In this document: positions 51,925 through 60,888 of the stretch, piece by piece | Numbering within the stretch: the stretch's first letter is position 1 | Layout: the number at the start of each line of letters is the position of its first letter | Source: Ruegeria faecimaris | GTDB lineage: Bacteria > Pseudomonadota > Alphaproteobacteria > Rhodobacterales > Rhodobacteraceae | Direction of reading: 5' to 3' | NCBI RefSeq assembly: GCF_900182615.1 | Contig: NZ_FXTE01000001.1 | Span: 620,001-684,000 of the forward strand | DNA length: 64,000 nucleotides | The notes under the pieces: generated by a model | The model's input: the letters and a program-made list of their open reading frames with translations, nothing else | Database searches by the model: none | Told to the model about the DNA's origin: nothing | Translations under genes and position numbers: made by a program

Positions 51925-52196
51925 GTACATGGCTGGCTTGGATTTCAGCAATCGCGGCTTTGATAGTTGCCGCCGCGCTGATCGAGGCCTATGTGAAGCG
52001 AAACAGAAAGCGTAAACTGGTCGACATGCGTCCAAACCCGGACGAAATCAGCAAGGTTGACGGCATCGAGAGATACGGGCTGAATCCGCTGGCCCTGGCG
52101 CAGGCCGAACACCGACGGCTGGAAAAGGAAGGATGGGTCGCCGCCCCATCACAGGATGAAACGACCGCCCCGGATGCGGATGACAAGGAAAAGTAA
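51921..52196 (+). CDS. Small membrane protein between bolA and grxD, hypothetical
   Basis: A 91-residue protein with one N-terminal membrane helix (AWISAIAALIVAAALIEAYV) and a basic segment (KRNRKRK) on the cytoplasmic side, then a charged tail. It overlaps the preceding gene by ATGA and ends one base before grxD. No recognised domain. Its place in the unit suggests a link to iron-sulfur or redox work, which is inference. Confidence 0.65.
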   Translation: MSTWLAWISAIAALIVAAALIEAYVKRNRKRKLVDMRPNPDEISKVDGIERYGLNPLALAQAEHRRLEKEGWVAAPSQDETTAPDADDKEK

Positions 52197-52197
52197 C

Positions 52198-52560
52198 ATG
52201 ACCGACGTGAAAACCCAGATCGATGAGACCGTCAAAGCCAATGATGTGGTGCTATATATGAAAGGCACCAAGGAAATGCCGCAATGCGGATTCTCCTCGC
52301 GCGTGGCAGGCGTGCTGAACTACATGGGCGTAGAATTTGCTGACGTGAATGTACTGGCCGACGAAGGCTTGCGTCAGGGGATCAAGGACTATTCTGACTG
52401 GCCGACTGTTCCGCAACTCTATGTCAAAGGCGAGTTCGTAGGCGGATGCGACATCATCACCGAGATGACCCTGTCGGGCGAATTGGACACGCTGTTTGAC
52501 GAAAACGGTGTCGGCTACAACAAGGAAGCCGCTGATAAAATCAGAGAAGCAAACGCCTGA
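52198..52560 (+). CDS. grxD: Monothiol glutaredoxin, Grx4 family
   Basis: The 120-residue protein carries the CGFS active site (MPQCGFSSRV, C30), PTVPQLYVKGEFVGGCD and the C-terminal GSH-binding region. It transfers or stores [2Fe-2S] clusters with BolA, whose gene opens the unit. Convergent with an MliC-like gene at the next base. Confidence 0.95.
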   Translation: MTDVKTQIDETVKANDVVLYMKGTKEMPQCGFSSRVAGVLNYMGVEFADVNVLADEGLRQGIKDYSDWPTVPQLYVKGEFVGGCDIITEMTLSGELDTLFDENGVGYNKEAADKIREANA

Positions 52561-52914
52561 TCAGCGGCTGACGCAATTTCCCAATAAGACCTGCTCGCTG
52601 GCGGCATCTGCACCTGTCGCCAGAAAGCTCACCGTGGCGTCCCAGCCTTTGGAGCGCAGGATGTAAGTGCCAGTTGTTCCGTCGGATTCATAGCGGATAC
52701 CAGAGCCGCTCTGAGCTTGGCGCAAAGTCACCAGCTTATTGTCGACCATCATGGCTGCCGCGCTGGATCCGTCCTCGGCATTGAAATAGGCAACCTCAAG
52801 AGGCACGCCGTTATCACAAGTAAATGTGACGGGCAGAATATCGATCCCAGCCCAGGAAACCTGCGCTGACACAGACATGAAAGTCGCAATAGCAATAGTA
52901 CGCATATTTATCAT
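52561..52914 (-). CDS. MliC-like exported protein (lysozyme inhibitor family)
   Basis: The 117-residue protein has a signal peptide (cleaved after VSWA), CDNG at the mature start and a C-terminal CVSR cysteine that could pair with it, as in the membrane-bound C-type lysozyme inhibitor family. Conserved GTTGTYILRSKGW agrees with the MliC pattern, and the small beta-barrel matches. No lipobox is seen, so it is probably periplasmic. It overlaps zapA as ATGA, an unexpected partner. Confidence 0.72.
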   Translation of the reverse strand: MINMRTIAIATFMSVSAQVSWAGIDILPVTFTCDNGVPLEVAYFNAEDGSSAAAMMVDNKLVTLRQAQSGSGIRYESDGTTGTYILRSKGWDATVSFLATGADAASEQVLLGNCVSR

Positions 52915-53306
52915 TTCGTTGACTTTTCTTCTATGAATACCGCCATTGCCTCGGCCCGAGCAGCCAATTCTGCCAAGGTGTCAGTGACCGAAGGTGGAAC
53001 CACGGCAACTTCAATTCTTTCCGGCTCGGGCTGTGGCATGCTGCGCAGGTTCCGAAGCTCGGCTTCGGCCTCCGCTAGCTTATTTTCCAGCGAGTTGATC
53101 TTGTCACCCGTGGCGGCGGCTTTGTCTGCCAACATCAATCCAGCCATCAAAAGCATCCGGGATTCAGGCATCCGACCGATCTGATCCGACAATACCTGCG
53201 CTTCATCATCCAGCAATTTAGCAGCAGCTTGCAGGAAAACCTCTTCGCCTTCCTGGCATGAAACCTCAAAGCCGCGCCCCCCGATTTGAATGGTCAATTC
53301 AGGCAT
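52911..53306 (-). CDS. zapA: Cell division protein ZapA
   Basis: Cytoplasmic FtsZ-ring stabiliser. The 131-residue protein has IQIGGRGFEVSCQEGEEVFLQAAAKLLDD and MLLMAGLMLADKAAATGD patterns, then a coiled coil (residues about 65-90) and a proline-rich stretch. ATG overlaps the stop of the upstream coiled-coil gene by one base (TAATG). Confidence 0.88.
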   Translation of the reverse strand: MPELTIQIGGRGFEVSCQEGEEVFLQAAAKLLDDEAQVLSDQIGRMPESRMLLMAGLMLADKAAATGDKINSLENKLAEAEAELRNLRSMPQPEPERIEVAVVPPSVTDTLAELAARAEAMAVFIEEKSTK

Positions 53307-54052
53307 TATTCCACCTCTCCTTCGGCCAGTTTCGCCTGAGACAGCAACGGTTCCAACCGGGCCAGCACGGCATGTGCTTCGGCCGCATCGGTGGCCTGCG
53401 CTGCGCGCGTTGCCTCAAGCTCGGCAGCTGTGGCACGATTCAACAGATCCGCATCGGTCATTCCGTCTTCTGCAGCTGCGCGCAGCTCTTCGACCGACAT
53501 TCGTAGTTGTTCGTTGGCTTTGCGCATGCGCTGCAGATCATCATCCAGACGCGACATCGCCGAGCCATGGCTACTGCGTTCGGCGCGCAGCATTTCTAAC
53601 TCAGCGCTGAGTTCCGCCACGCGTTCACTATCCGCCAATTCCGAACGAAGACGGGCATTTTCGGCTTTCAGTTCTTCGACAACATCCTGATCTTCCAATG
53701 CTGCCTTTGCGCTTGCCAACTCGGCCCGTGCGGCTTCGACCGAGGTAAGCTGTGCCCTGGCATCTTCGAGTTGCTCGCGCAGCGCTGCACTTTCCTGACT
53801 ATCAGACGGCGTATTGCGCAAGCCTTCGATTTCTAGGCGCATGGCATCGACTTCGGAATCGTGCCTTTCTTTTAATGATCTGAGACGCTCTTCAAGTTGA
53901 GCATTCGCAACCCTCTCATCATCCAGAGCTACACGCAGAGTGTCATCTTCTCCACTGTTGCCTGCGCCAACTTCCGCCATTGTCGCAATGCCGGATCCAA
54001 TCCGATCCATCGCGGCCACAATACGGCGTTGTAGTTCTTCGATCTGGCTCAT
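53306..54052 (-). CDS. Coiled-coil protein encoded next to zapA
   Basis: The 248-residue protein is almost all helical heptads from residue 40 on (LEERLRSLKERHDSEV to QLRMSVEELRAAAED), rich in Glu, Ala and Leu. No membrane helix and no signal peptide. No family recognised. Coupled to zapA by a one-base overlap, so a part in division, such as that of ZapB in gammaproteobacteria, is possible but unproved. Confidence 0.75.
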   Translation of the reverse strand: MSQIEELQRRIVAAMDRIGSGIATMAEVGAGNSGEDDTLRVALDDERVANAQLEERLRSLKERHDSEVDAMRLEIEGLRNTPSDSQESAALREQLEDARAQLTSVEAARAELASAKAALEDQDVVEELKAENARLRSELADSERVAELSAELEMLRAERSSHGSAMSRLDDDLQRMRKANEQLRMSVEELRAAAEDGMTDADLLNRATAAELEATRAAQATDAAEAHAVLARLEPLLSQAKLAEGEVE

Positions 54053-54288
54053 GCCCCTGCCACCTTTTTTATCAAGGTTCCTTTGTTTCGCGAGGTTATC
54101 CGAATCAACCTTGTTCGCGTCTTGGCCTAGTCTAACCCAATGGCATCGAAAATACCCACTGTTTGCTTTCAACGACTTGGGTCACATTCTTGATCCAGCA
54201 AAACCCTGCAGCACCCAGTTCTACTTGCACTTTGAGGGCTGAATGGTATTGAGCGGCCATCTGCCTGTAATCCAAAGGAACAACACCC

Positions 54289-56313
54289 GTGGACCTGACT
54301 GCGCTGCGCAATGCCAACCCCGAACACTGGGACAAAGCTGCGGCCATCCGCACATTGACCCTCGACGCCGTCGCCGCCGCCAATTCCGGCCATTCCGGTA
54401 TGCCAATGGGCATGGCCGATGTCGCGACTGTACTGTTCGAAAAGCACCTTAAATTCGACGCCTCGGCCCCAAACTGGCCCGACCGCGACCGGTTCATCCT
54501 GTCCGCCGGTCACGGCTCGATGCTGATCTATTCGCTGTTGTATCTCACTGGGAACGCTGACGTTACGCTGGAACAGATCAAGAATTTCCGTCAGCTGGGC
54601 GCAAAAACTGCAGGTCACCCCGAGAACTTCCTTGTCAACGGGATCGAAACCACAACCGGCCCGCTGGGTCAGGGGATCTCGAACGCCGTTGGTTTTGCCA
54701 TGGCCGAGGAAATCCAGCGCGCTCATTACGGCAAGAAGATCGTAGATCACTATACCTATGTCATCGCGGGCGACGGCTGCCTTATGGAAGGCGTTAGCCA
54801 AGAGGCCATCACGCTGGCCGGCCGTCACGAGCTGGGTAAGCTGATCGTGTTCTGGGACAACAACAACATCACCATCGACGGCACGGTCGACATAGCTGAC
54901 CGGACCGATCAGGTGAAACGTTTTGCCGCCTCGGGCTGGCAGGTCATCGAGATTGATGGTCATGATCCGCAGGCCATCGACGAGGCCATCACCAAGGCGA
55001 AATCGTCAAACAAGCCGACCATGATCGCCTGTGAAAGCCATATTGCTTTGGGTCACGCCGCGCAGGATACCTCGAAAGGCCACGGCGCCCTGACCGATCA
55101 GGAACAGCTGAAAGCGGCCAAAGAGGCCTATGCCGCCCCGCATGGCGCCTTCGAAGTCCCGGCAAATGTCAAATCAGTCTGGGAAGCAATCGGTTCGCGC
55201 GGCGCAGCCGAGCGTTCTGCGTGGGAGGAGCGTTTCGCGCAGATCTCTGAACGCAAACAGGCCGAGTTCAACCGCTCTTATGCGTTCGAGGCACCCAAAA
55301 AGCTGGCCGGGGCCATCCGCTCGTTCAAAAAGCAGATGTCGGAAGATCAGCCCAAGTTGGCCACCCGTGCCTCGTCCGAGAAAGTTCTGAACGCGGTCAA
55401 TCCGATCATGCCGGAAACTATTGGCGGCTCTGCTGACCTGACCGGTTCGAACAACACGAAATCGGCCGATATGGGCGTGTTCCTGCCGGAAAACCGCAAG
55501 GGTCGGTACATCCATTATGGTATCCGCGAACACGGCATGGCCGCCGCGATGAACGGTATGGCGCTGCATGGCGGCATCCGCCCCTATGGCGGTACCTTCA
55601 TGGCGTTCACCGACTATGCGCGGCCCTCGATGCGGCTTGCAGCGCTGATGAAGATACCCACGGTCTTTGTGATGACCCATGACTCGATCGGTCTGGGCGA
55701 AGACGGCCCGACCCACCAGCCGGTCGAGCATCTGGCGATCTCACGCGCGACACCGAATACCTATGTTTTCCGCCCGGCGGATGCCGTTGAAACAGCGGAA
55801 TCCTGGGAACTGGCGCTGACCTTCAAGGACAGCCCTTCGGTCTTGTCTCTGACCCGCCAAGGCGTGCCGACCGTACGCAAGGATCACAAAACCAAAAACC
55901 TGACTGCACAAGGCGGCTATGTTCTTGCCGAAGCCGAAGGCAAGCGTCAGGCAATCCTGATCGCAACCGGTTCGGAAGTGTCGCTGGCGATGGAAGCCAA
56001 GGCGATGCTCGAGGCCGAGGGCATTGGCACGCGCGTCGTGTCGATGCCATGCATGGAACTGTTCGCCGAGCAGGATGAAGCGTATCGCAAGCGGGTTCTG
56101 CCCGGTGGAGCCGTCCGTGTCGGCATCGAGGCCGCCGTCCGCGCCGGAGGCTGGGACCGCTGGCTGCTGGGTGAACGCGGCCGTGACGCCAAGGCGGGCT
56201 TCATCGGCATGTCGGGCTTTGGCGCGTCTGCGCCCGCTGATGAACTGTACAAACATTTCGGCATCACTGCCGAGGCCACAGTTGCAAAGGTCAAGGAATT
56301 GCTGGAGCTGTAA
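54289..56313 (+). CDS. tkt: Transketolase
   Basis: TPP-dependent transfer of two-carbon units in the pentose phosphate pathway. The 674-residue protein shows the N-terminal histidine region SGHSGMPMG, the TPP-binding [13 protein letters not shown] through DNNNITIDG, and the C-terminal [18 protein letters not shown]. Start is GTG 54289, giving [21 protein letters not shown]; no better ATG is nearby. It opens a stretch with two GAPDH genes and coaD in the same region but ends at its own terminator. Confidence 0.95.
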   Translation: MDLTALRNANPEHWDKAAAIRTLTLDAVAAANSGHSGMPMGMADVATVLFEKHLKFDASAPNWPDRDRFILSAGHGSMLIYSLLYLTGNADVTLEQIKNFRQLGAKTAGHPENFLVNGIETTTGPLGQGISNAVGFAMAEEIQRAHYGKKIVDHYTYVIAGDGCLMEGVSQEAITLAGRHELGKLIVFWDNNNITIDGTVDIADRTDQVKRFAASGWQVIEIDGHDPQAIDEAITKAKSSNKPTMIACESHIALGHAAQDTSKGHGALTDQEQLKAAKEAYAAPHGAFEVPANVKSVWEAIGSRGAAERSAWEERFAQISERKQAEFNRSYAFEAPKKLAGAIRSFKKQMSEDQPKLATRASSEKVLNAVNPIMPETIGGSADLTGSNNTKSADMGVFLPENRKGRYIHYGIREHGMAAAMNGMALHGGIRPYGGTFMAFTDYARPSMRLAALMKIPTVFVMTHDSIGLGEDGPTHQPVEHLAISRATPNTYVFRPADAVETAESWELALTFKDSPSVLSLTRQGVPTVRKDHKTKNLTAQGGYVLAEAEGKRQAILIATGSEVSLAMEAKAMLEAEGIGTRVVSMPCMELFAEQDEAYRKRVLPGGAVRVGIEAAVRAGGWDRWLLGERGRDAKAGFIGMSGFGASAPADELYKHFGITAEATVAKVKELLEL

Positions 56314-56338
56314 TTCCCAATTTCAAACATCAAGCGAA

Positions 56339-56365
56339 GGGCGGCCTTGCGCCGCCCTTTTCGTT
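56339..56365 (+). terminator. Terminator of tkt
   Basis: GGGCGGC (56339-56345) and GCCGCCC (56351-56357), five-base loop, then TTTTCGTTTTC. Confidence 0.88.
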
Positions 56366-56371
56366 TTCTGA

Positions 56372-57334
56372 TTAATGCGTTTCAGATTTCCGAGACAAAA
56401 TCGGCGCGACCACCTTGGTTGCAATCGGGATCAGCACGAACCCCCAGGCCAGTCCGAATATGCCATCCATCGTGGCTTTGGAAATCCACTCCACGGCACC
56501 TTCCCATTGCGCCGAAACCGCATGCCCGGCTGCATAGGCCATGTCATGGATTTGATGCCCCAACCAGCCAAAACCCAGAACCTCAAGCCCGTGAATGATG
56601 ATCGAGCCGCCAACCCACAGCATCGCAGCTGTGCCGACAATCGACAGCACTTTCATGACAACCGGCATCGCCTTAACCAATCCACGCCCCAATCCGCGCC
56701 CGATCGGCGTTGGTGCGTTCCGCGCCAGGAAAAGGCCCACATCGTCCATCTTCACGATCAAGGCGACCGAGCCATAAACGGCTAGGGTCACACCTAGTCC
56801 AACAACGGCCAGCGTTGCCGCCTGCATCCAGATATTCGGTGCCTCGATGGCGGCCAGGGCGATTGTCATGATCTCGGCGGACAGGATGAAATCGGTTTTG
56901 ATCGCACCCTTGACCTTCTGCTCTTCCAGATGGCCCGGGTCTTTGACCTTCATATCTTCATCTATGACGTGGCTGCCATGAGGGAAAAGCAGGTGAAATA
57001 TCTTTTCTGCCCCTTCGAAGCACAAATAGGACCCGCCAAGCATCAACAAGGGCGTTATCAACCAGGGTGCAAAATTGGCCAGCAACAAAGCGACTGGCAA
57101 CAGCAGAATAATCTTGTTGAAAATCGAGCCGCGCGCAATGCGCCAGATGATCGGCAATTCCCGCGCCGGGGCAAAGCCCTGCACATATTTCGGAGTAACT
57201 GCTGCATCGTCGATGATCACGCCCGCAGTCTTGGCCCCGGCCTTGCCGGCGGCAGCGACCACATCGTCCACTGACGCCGCAGCAACCTTCGCTATGCCAG
57301 CAACATCATCCAACAGTGCCAACAAACCACTCAT
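56372..57334 (-). CDS. DUF808 family membrane protein
   Basis: The 320-residue product begins SGLLALLDDVAGIAKVAAASVDD and has about five membrane helices and the GAIKTDFILSAEIMTIALAA block typical of DUF808 (YedI-like). Function unknown; the family is widespread in Proteobacteria. Convergent with tkt and divergent from the first gap gene. Confidence 0.88.
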   Translation of the reverse strand: MSGLLALLDDVAGIAKVAAASVDDVVAAAGKAGAKTAGVIIDDAAVTPKYVQGFAPARELPIIWRIARGSIFNKIILLLPVALLLANFAPWLITPLLMLGGSYLCFEGAEKIFHLLFPHGSHVIDEDMKVKDPGHLEEQKVKGAIKTDFILSAEIMTIALAAIEAPNIWMQAATLAVVGLGVTLAVYGSVALIVKMDDVGLFLARNAPTPIGRGLGRGLVKAMPVVMKVLSIVGTAAMLWVGGSIIIHGLEVLGFGWLGHQIHDMAYAAGHAVSAQWEGAVEWISKATMDGIFGLAWGFVLIPIATKVVAPILSRKSETH

Positions 57335-57386
57335 GCGTGTTTCCTCTCATCTCACCTGTCGCCAAGGGACCCTACCCGATCCGACG

Positions 57387-57429
57387 GCTAGCGCAAGCGT
57401 TAGCGCAACCGGCGAAGGTTTGCGCTAAC
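57387..57429. promoter_or_regulatory. Three LacI-type operator elements upstream of the first gap gene
   Basis: GCTAGCGCAAGC (57387-57398), GTTAGCGCAACC (57399-57410) and GTTTGCGCTAAC (57418-57429) match GTTAGCGCTAAC at 9, 10 and 11 of 12 positions. They end 89 bases before the gap start and also lie upstream of the divergent DUF808 gene. The second and third together read as one larger inverted repeat. Confidence 0.7.
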
Positions 57430-57518
57430 ACGTTAAGAATATGTCACTTTTGCCCTTTTGAGAAAGCGTCTGTGCCGCTATATGCCCCGCAGAGCAAGCG
57501 CATTTTTGGAGACGTCAG

Positions 57519-58520
57519 ATGACCATCAAGGTCGGCATCAATGGATTTGGCCGTATCGGCCGCTGCACCCTGTCGCATATTGCGGCATCGGCCCGCAACG
57601 ACATCGAAGTGATCAAGGTCAACGCAACCGGCCCATTGGAGACTACCGCCCACCTGCTGAAATACGACAGCATCCACGGCCGCTTTCCCCGCGATGTTTC
57701 GATCGAAGGCAACACCATGGATTTGGGCCGCGGCCCAATGGAGGTGTTCTCGACTTACGATATGAACGAGCTTGATTGGGAAGGTTGTGACGTCGTTTTG
57801 GAATGCACCGGAAAATTCAACGATGGCCTGAAAGCCAAAACGCATCTGGAACGCGGTGCTCAGAAGGTTCTTTTGTCTGCGCCAGGCAAGAATGTCGATA
57901 AAACCATTGTCTATGGCGTGAACCACAACAGCCTGGTTACTGAAGATAGAATGGTTTCGAATGGCTCTTGCACTACGAACTGCCTTGCTCCGCTTGCCAA
58001 GGTGCTGGACGAAGGTATCGGGATCGAACACGGTATCATGACTACGATCCATGCCTATACCGGCGACCAGCCGACACTGGATCGCCGTCATAGTGACCTG
58101 TATCGCGCGCGCGCTGCGGCAATGTCCATGATCCCAACTTCAACAGGTGCAGCCAAAGCTCTGGGCGAAGTTCTGCCGAACCTGAAGGGTCGTTTGGACG
58201 GCTCGGCTATCCGTGTACCAACACCAAACGTTTCTGCTGTCGACCTGACTTTCCATGCGGCGCGTGACGTGACTGTCGAAGATGTTAATGCCATCGTTCG
58301 TGAAGCATCACGGGGATCAATGCAGCGCGTCGTGGGCTATGAGCCTGCGCCGCTGGTCTCGACCGATTTCAATCATACCGAAGAAAGCTCGATTTTCGCA
58401 CCAGACCAGACACGGGTCGTTAACAACCGCATGGTTCGTGTTCTGGCTTGGTATGACAACGAATGGGCCTTCTCGGTCCGTATGGCAGACGTCGCCGTTG
58501 CCATGGGACGGCTTAACTAA
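57519..58520 (+). CDS. gap: Glyceraldehyde-3-phosphate dehydrogenase, GapB-like
   Basis: The 333-residue enzyme has NAD(P)-binding INGFGRIGR and the catalytic SNGSCTTNC (C151). The usual NAD-selecting aspartate after the second strand is replaced: the sequence reads KVNATGP (A36), resembling the NADP-preferring GapB type of Bacillus. The segment DQPTLDRRHSDL also lacks the proline of NAD-specific enzymes. NADP preference and a gluconeogenic role are inference. ATG follows GGAGACGTC. Ends at a clear terminator. Confidence 0.92.
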   Translation: MTIKVGINGFGRIGRCTLSHIAASARNDIEVIKVNATGPLETTAHLLKYDSIHGRFPRDVSIEGNTMDLGRGPMEVFSTYDMNELDWEGCDVVLECTGKFNDGLKAKTHLERGAQKVLLSAPGKNVDKTIVYGVNHNSLVTEDRMVSNGSCTTNCLAPLAKVLDEGIGIEHGIMTTIHAYTGDQPTLDRRHSDLYRARAAAMSMIPTSTGAAKALGEVLPNLKGRLDGSAIRVPTPNVSAVDLTFHAARDVTVEDVNAIVREASRGSMQRVVGYEPAPLVSTDFNHTEESSIFAPDQTRVVNNRMVRVLAWYDNEWAFSVRMADVAVAMGRLN

Positions 58521-58545
58521 AACGCCGTAGAAATGTTGTACCTTT

Positions 58546-58577
58546 ACACCCGCTCAGTTTATCTGGGCGGGTGTTTT
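58546..58577 (+). terminator. Terminator of the first gap gene
   Basis: ACACCCGCTCAG (58546-58557) and CTGGGCGGGTGT (58563-58574) with a TTTAT loop and TTTC after. It ends 14 bases before the small ORF's start. Confidence 0.85.
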
Positions 58578-58591
58578 CATTCGGGGCCAAC

Positions 58592-58735
58592 ATGACCAAT
58601 CAAATTGCTATCTGGCTTGGCATTCTAATACTTGGCTGTCTGCTAGTCGATTACGCAATGTTCGGCTCTGAGAACCTGATCTTCCTGGGAAAGAAACTTT
58701 ACACCTTCCTGGACTGGCTCGCCTTCTGGCGCTGA
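58592..58735 (+). CDS. Small membrane protein, 47 residues, between the two gap genes
   Basis: Frame MTNQIAIWLGILILGCLLVDYAMF... ends WLAFWR; the membrane helix is residues about 4-22, followed by a second hydrophobic segment and a tryptophan-rich end. No good ribosome site is seen (GGGGCC upstream is weak), and a terminator stands before it, so expression is uncertain. The clear hydrophobic pattern and location between paralogous genes argue for a real, conserved peptide. Confidence 0.5.
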   Translation: MTNQIAIWLGILILGCLLVDYAMFGSENLIFLGKKLYTFLDWLAFWR

Positions 58736-58747
58736 CAGAGGTTTTTC

Positions 58748-58784
58748 TTGACTTTTTCCTTGATCTAGCTTTGTTAGCGCTAAC
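58748..58784 (+). promoter_or_regulatory. Promoter and perfect operator palindrome of the second gap gene
   Basis: TTGACT (58748-58753), 17 bases, TTGTTA (58771-58776) as a plausible promoter. The perfect palindrome GTTAGCGCTAAC (58773-58784) overlaps the -10 element, as a repressor site would. The ATG is 34 bases further. Confidence 0.65.
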
Positions 58785-58817
58785 TTTGCAATAACAGACA
58801 CCCAGACGGAGCAGACC

Positions 58818-59822
58818 ATGACACTCAAGTTGGCAATCAATGGATTTGGACGGATCGGGCGCGGTGTTTTGCGGGCCTTGATGGAATCTGGGCGGACCGA
58901 CGTTCAGATCGTGGCCATAAACGATTTGGCCAAGCCCGAAATTAACGCGCATCTCTTTGAATTCGACAGTGTGCATGGACGTTATACAAAGCCCGTTTCC
59001 CTGACCGACGCCGGTTTGGATGTCGGTGCAGGCCCCATCCGCCTAACCAGCGAACGTGAGCCTGAGAAACTCGATTGGTCCGATATTGACGTTGTTCTCG
59101 AATGCACAGGCGTGTTCCGCACGCGCGAAGCCGCGGCGCGCCATTTTGACAACGGCGCCAAAAAAGTTCTGATTTCTGCTCCTGCCCGCGGGGATGGTGC
59201 GGTCAAAACCATCGTCTTCGGGGTAAATGACCATGAACTGACCGTCGAGGATACGATCGTTTCGAACGCATCCTGCACGACCAACTGTTTGTCACCCGTT
59301 GCTGCGGCGCTGGACGAGGGTTTGGGCATTGTCCACGGAAACATGACAACCGTTCATGCCTATACAGCCAGCCAACCAGTTCACGATACCGCCGGAAAAG
59401 ACCCGTATCTGTCACGCGCGGCTGCATTGTCGATGATTCCCACCACTACGGGGGCAGCCTCAGCCGTAGGTCTCGTATTGCCCCAGTTGGCAGGTAAATT
59501 GACTGGACAGGCAATCCGTGTACCCACTCCGAACGTCTCGGTTGTGGATCTGGTGGCCGAGGTGTCGCGCCCAACAACCGAAGAAGAGGTCAACCAGTTG
59601 TTCATTGATGCCGCGGCCAATATTCGCGGTGTCCTGGCTGCGGAAAGCCGCCCACTAGTGTCGATCGACTTCAATCACGACGCACACAGTTCGACCGTCT
59701 CTTTGGCTGAAACCAAGGTGACAGACGGCACGTTGGTCCGGGTGCTGGCCTGGTACGACAATGAATGGGGCTTTTCTAACCGGATGCTGGACACGGCGGC
59801 CGCGATGGGCGCGCTATCCTAA
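58818..59822 (+). CDS. gap: Glyceraldehyde-3-phosphate dehydrogenase, NAD type
   Basis: The 334-residue enzyme has INGFGRIGR, an aspartate at position 36 (AINDLAKP) as in NAD-specific forms, and catalytic SNASCTTNC (C153). About half its residues differ from the paralogue 0.3 kb upstream, so this is an old duplication and not a recent one. ATG 58818 follows GACGGAGCAG. It ends with a 9-base convergent overlap with coaD. Confidence 0.92.
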   Translation: MTLKLAINGFGRIGRGVLRALMESGRTDVQIVAINDLAKPEINAHLFEFDSVHGRYTKPVSLTDAGLDVGAGPIRLTSEREPEKLDWSDIDVVLECTGVFRTREAAARHFDNGAKKVLISAPARGDGAVKTIVFGVNDHELTVEDTIVSNASCTTNCLSPVAAALDEGLGIVHGNMTTVHAYTASQPVHDTAGKDPYLSRAAALSMIPTTTGAASAVGLVLPQLAGKLTGQAIRVPTPNVSVVDLVAEVSRPTTEEEVNQLFIDAAANIRGVLAAESRPLVSIDFNHDAHSSTVSLAETKVTDGTLVRVLAWYDNEWGFSNRMLDTAAAMGALS

Positions 59823-60305
59823 GCGCGCACGCAGCGCGTCATTTACGCGGGGCGTGACGAAATTCGACACGTCCCCGTTCAATCGCGCGATCTCTTTCAC
59901 CAGTTTCGAGGCAATCGCCTGATGGCGGGCCTCAGCCATAAGGAACACCGTCTCGATCGAGTCGTCCAAAGCGCGGTTCATACCGACCATCTGGAACTCA
60001 TACTCGAAATCCGCAACAGCACGCAGGCCTCTGACAATGACCTGAGCACCTACGTCGCGGGCACAGTTGATAAGCAGGTTTTCAAAAGGATGGGCGACAA
60101 TTTCAGTTCCGGTCTGTTCGGAAAGAAAGGAACATTCGGCTTCGATCATCTCGACCCGTTCTTCCAACGAAAATAACGGCCCCTTTTCCCGATTGATCGC
60201 CACCCCAATCACGAGCTTGTCAACCAGAGCGGCCGCGCGACGGATGATATCAATATGACCCAGGGTGATCGGATCAAATGTTCCGGGATACAATCCAACC
60301 CTCAT
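59814..60305 (-). CDS. coaD: Pantetheine-phosphate adenylyltransferase
   Basis: Fourth step of coenzyme A synthesis. The 163-residue protein begins MRVGLYPGTFDPITLGHIDI with the TxGH nucleotidyltransferase motif and has the conserved RGLRAVADFEYEFQM segment. ATG 60305 follows AGGAGGCGG. The gene overlaps the end of the second gap gene by nine bases, on the opposite strand. Confidence 0.96.
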   Translation of the reverse strand: MRVGLYPGTFDPITLGHIDIIRRAAALVDKLVIGVAINREKGPLFSLEERVEMIEAECSFLSEQTGTEIVAHPFENLLINCARDVGAQVIVRGLRAVADFEYEFQMVGMNRALDDSIETVFLMAEARHQAIASKLVKEIARLNGDVSNFVTPRVNDALRARLG

Positions 60306-60390
60306 TGCCGCCTCCTGCGCAACGAAATTTCTGCGCAAGCAAACATAACTTGGCTATGGGTGCAAGTAGTTGCGTCGCGTTTCTATGGGC

Positions 60391-60828
60391 TTAATGGCCC
60401 ATGATCATGCCTTCCAATGCGTCTTTTTCCATTGCCAGTTCGGAAAGCTGTGCTTTGACAACGTCGCCTAGGGTAACAATGCCAACGAGGTTACCGTCCT
60501 CAACAACCGGCATATGGCGAAAGCGCCCTTCGGTCATCCGCGACATTATATCCTGGACAGTATCCTGTTGCGTCGCTGTCACCAGCTCGCGGGTCATATA
60601 CGCGCTTACGGGTTTTGATAGGCATCCGCTGCCGCTTGCGGCCAGTTCGCGCACAATGTCACGCTCTGATAAGATGCCCGATGCGGTCTTGCCGCCGTCT
60701 TCTGATACAACCACCGTTCCGATGCGCTTTTCTGCAAGGATTCCTGCAACCTCTGAAACTGTGCGCGAAGGAGCAACTGTCACCACGCCTCCGGTGGCTT
60801 TGGATTTCAGAATGGCCTGAACAAGCAT
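60391..60828 (-). CDS. Two-CBS-domain protein
   Basis: A 145-residue protein composed of two CBS repeats (residues about 10-70 and 75-135; ASGILSERDIVRELA, FRHMPVVEDGNLVGIVTLGDVV). CBS pairs bind adenosine ligands and sense energy state. No enzymatic domain is attached. Function unknown. Confidence 0.88.
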   Translation of the reverse strand: MLVQAILKSKATGGVVTVAPSRTVSEVAGILAEKRIGTVVVSEDGGKTASGILSERDIVRELAASGSGCLSKPVSAYMTRELVTATQQDTVQDIMSRMTEGRFRHMPVVEDGNLVGIVTLGDVVKAQLSELAMEKDALEGMIMGH

Positions 60829-60888
60829 TGACGTAACCTCCGAAATAACTTCGTGTTTTCCAAAGCGTTGCCGGAATGAAATAGCCTG

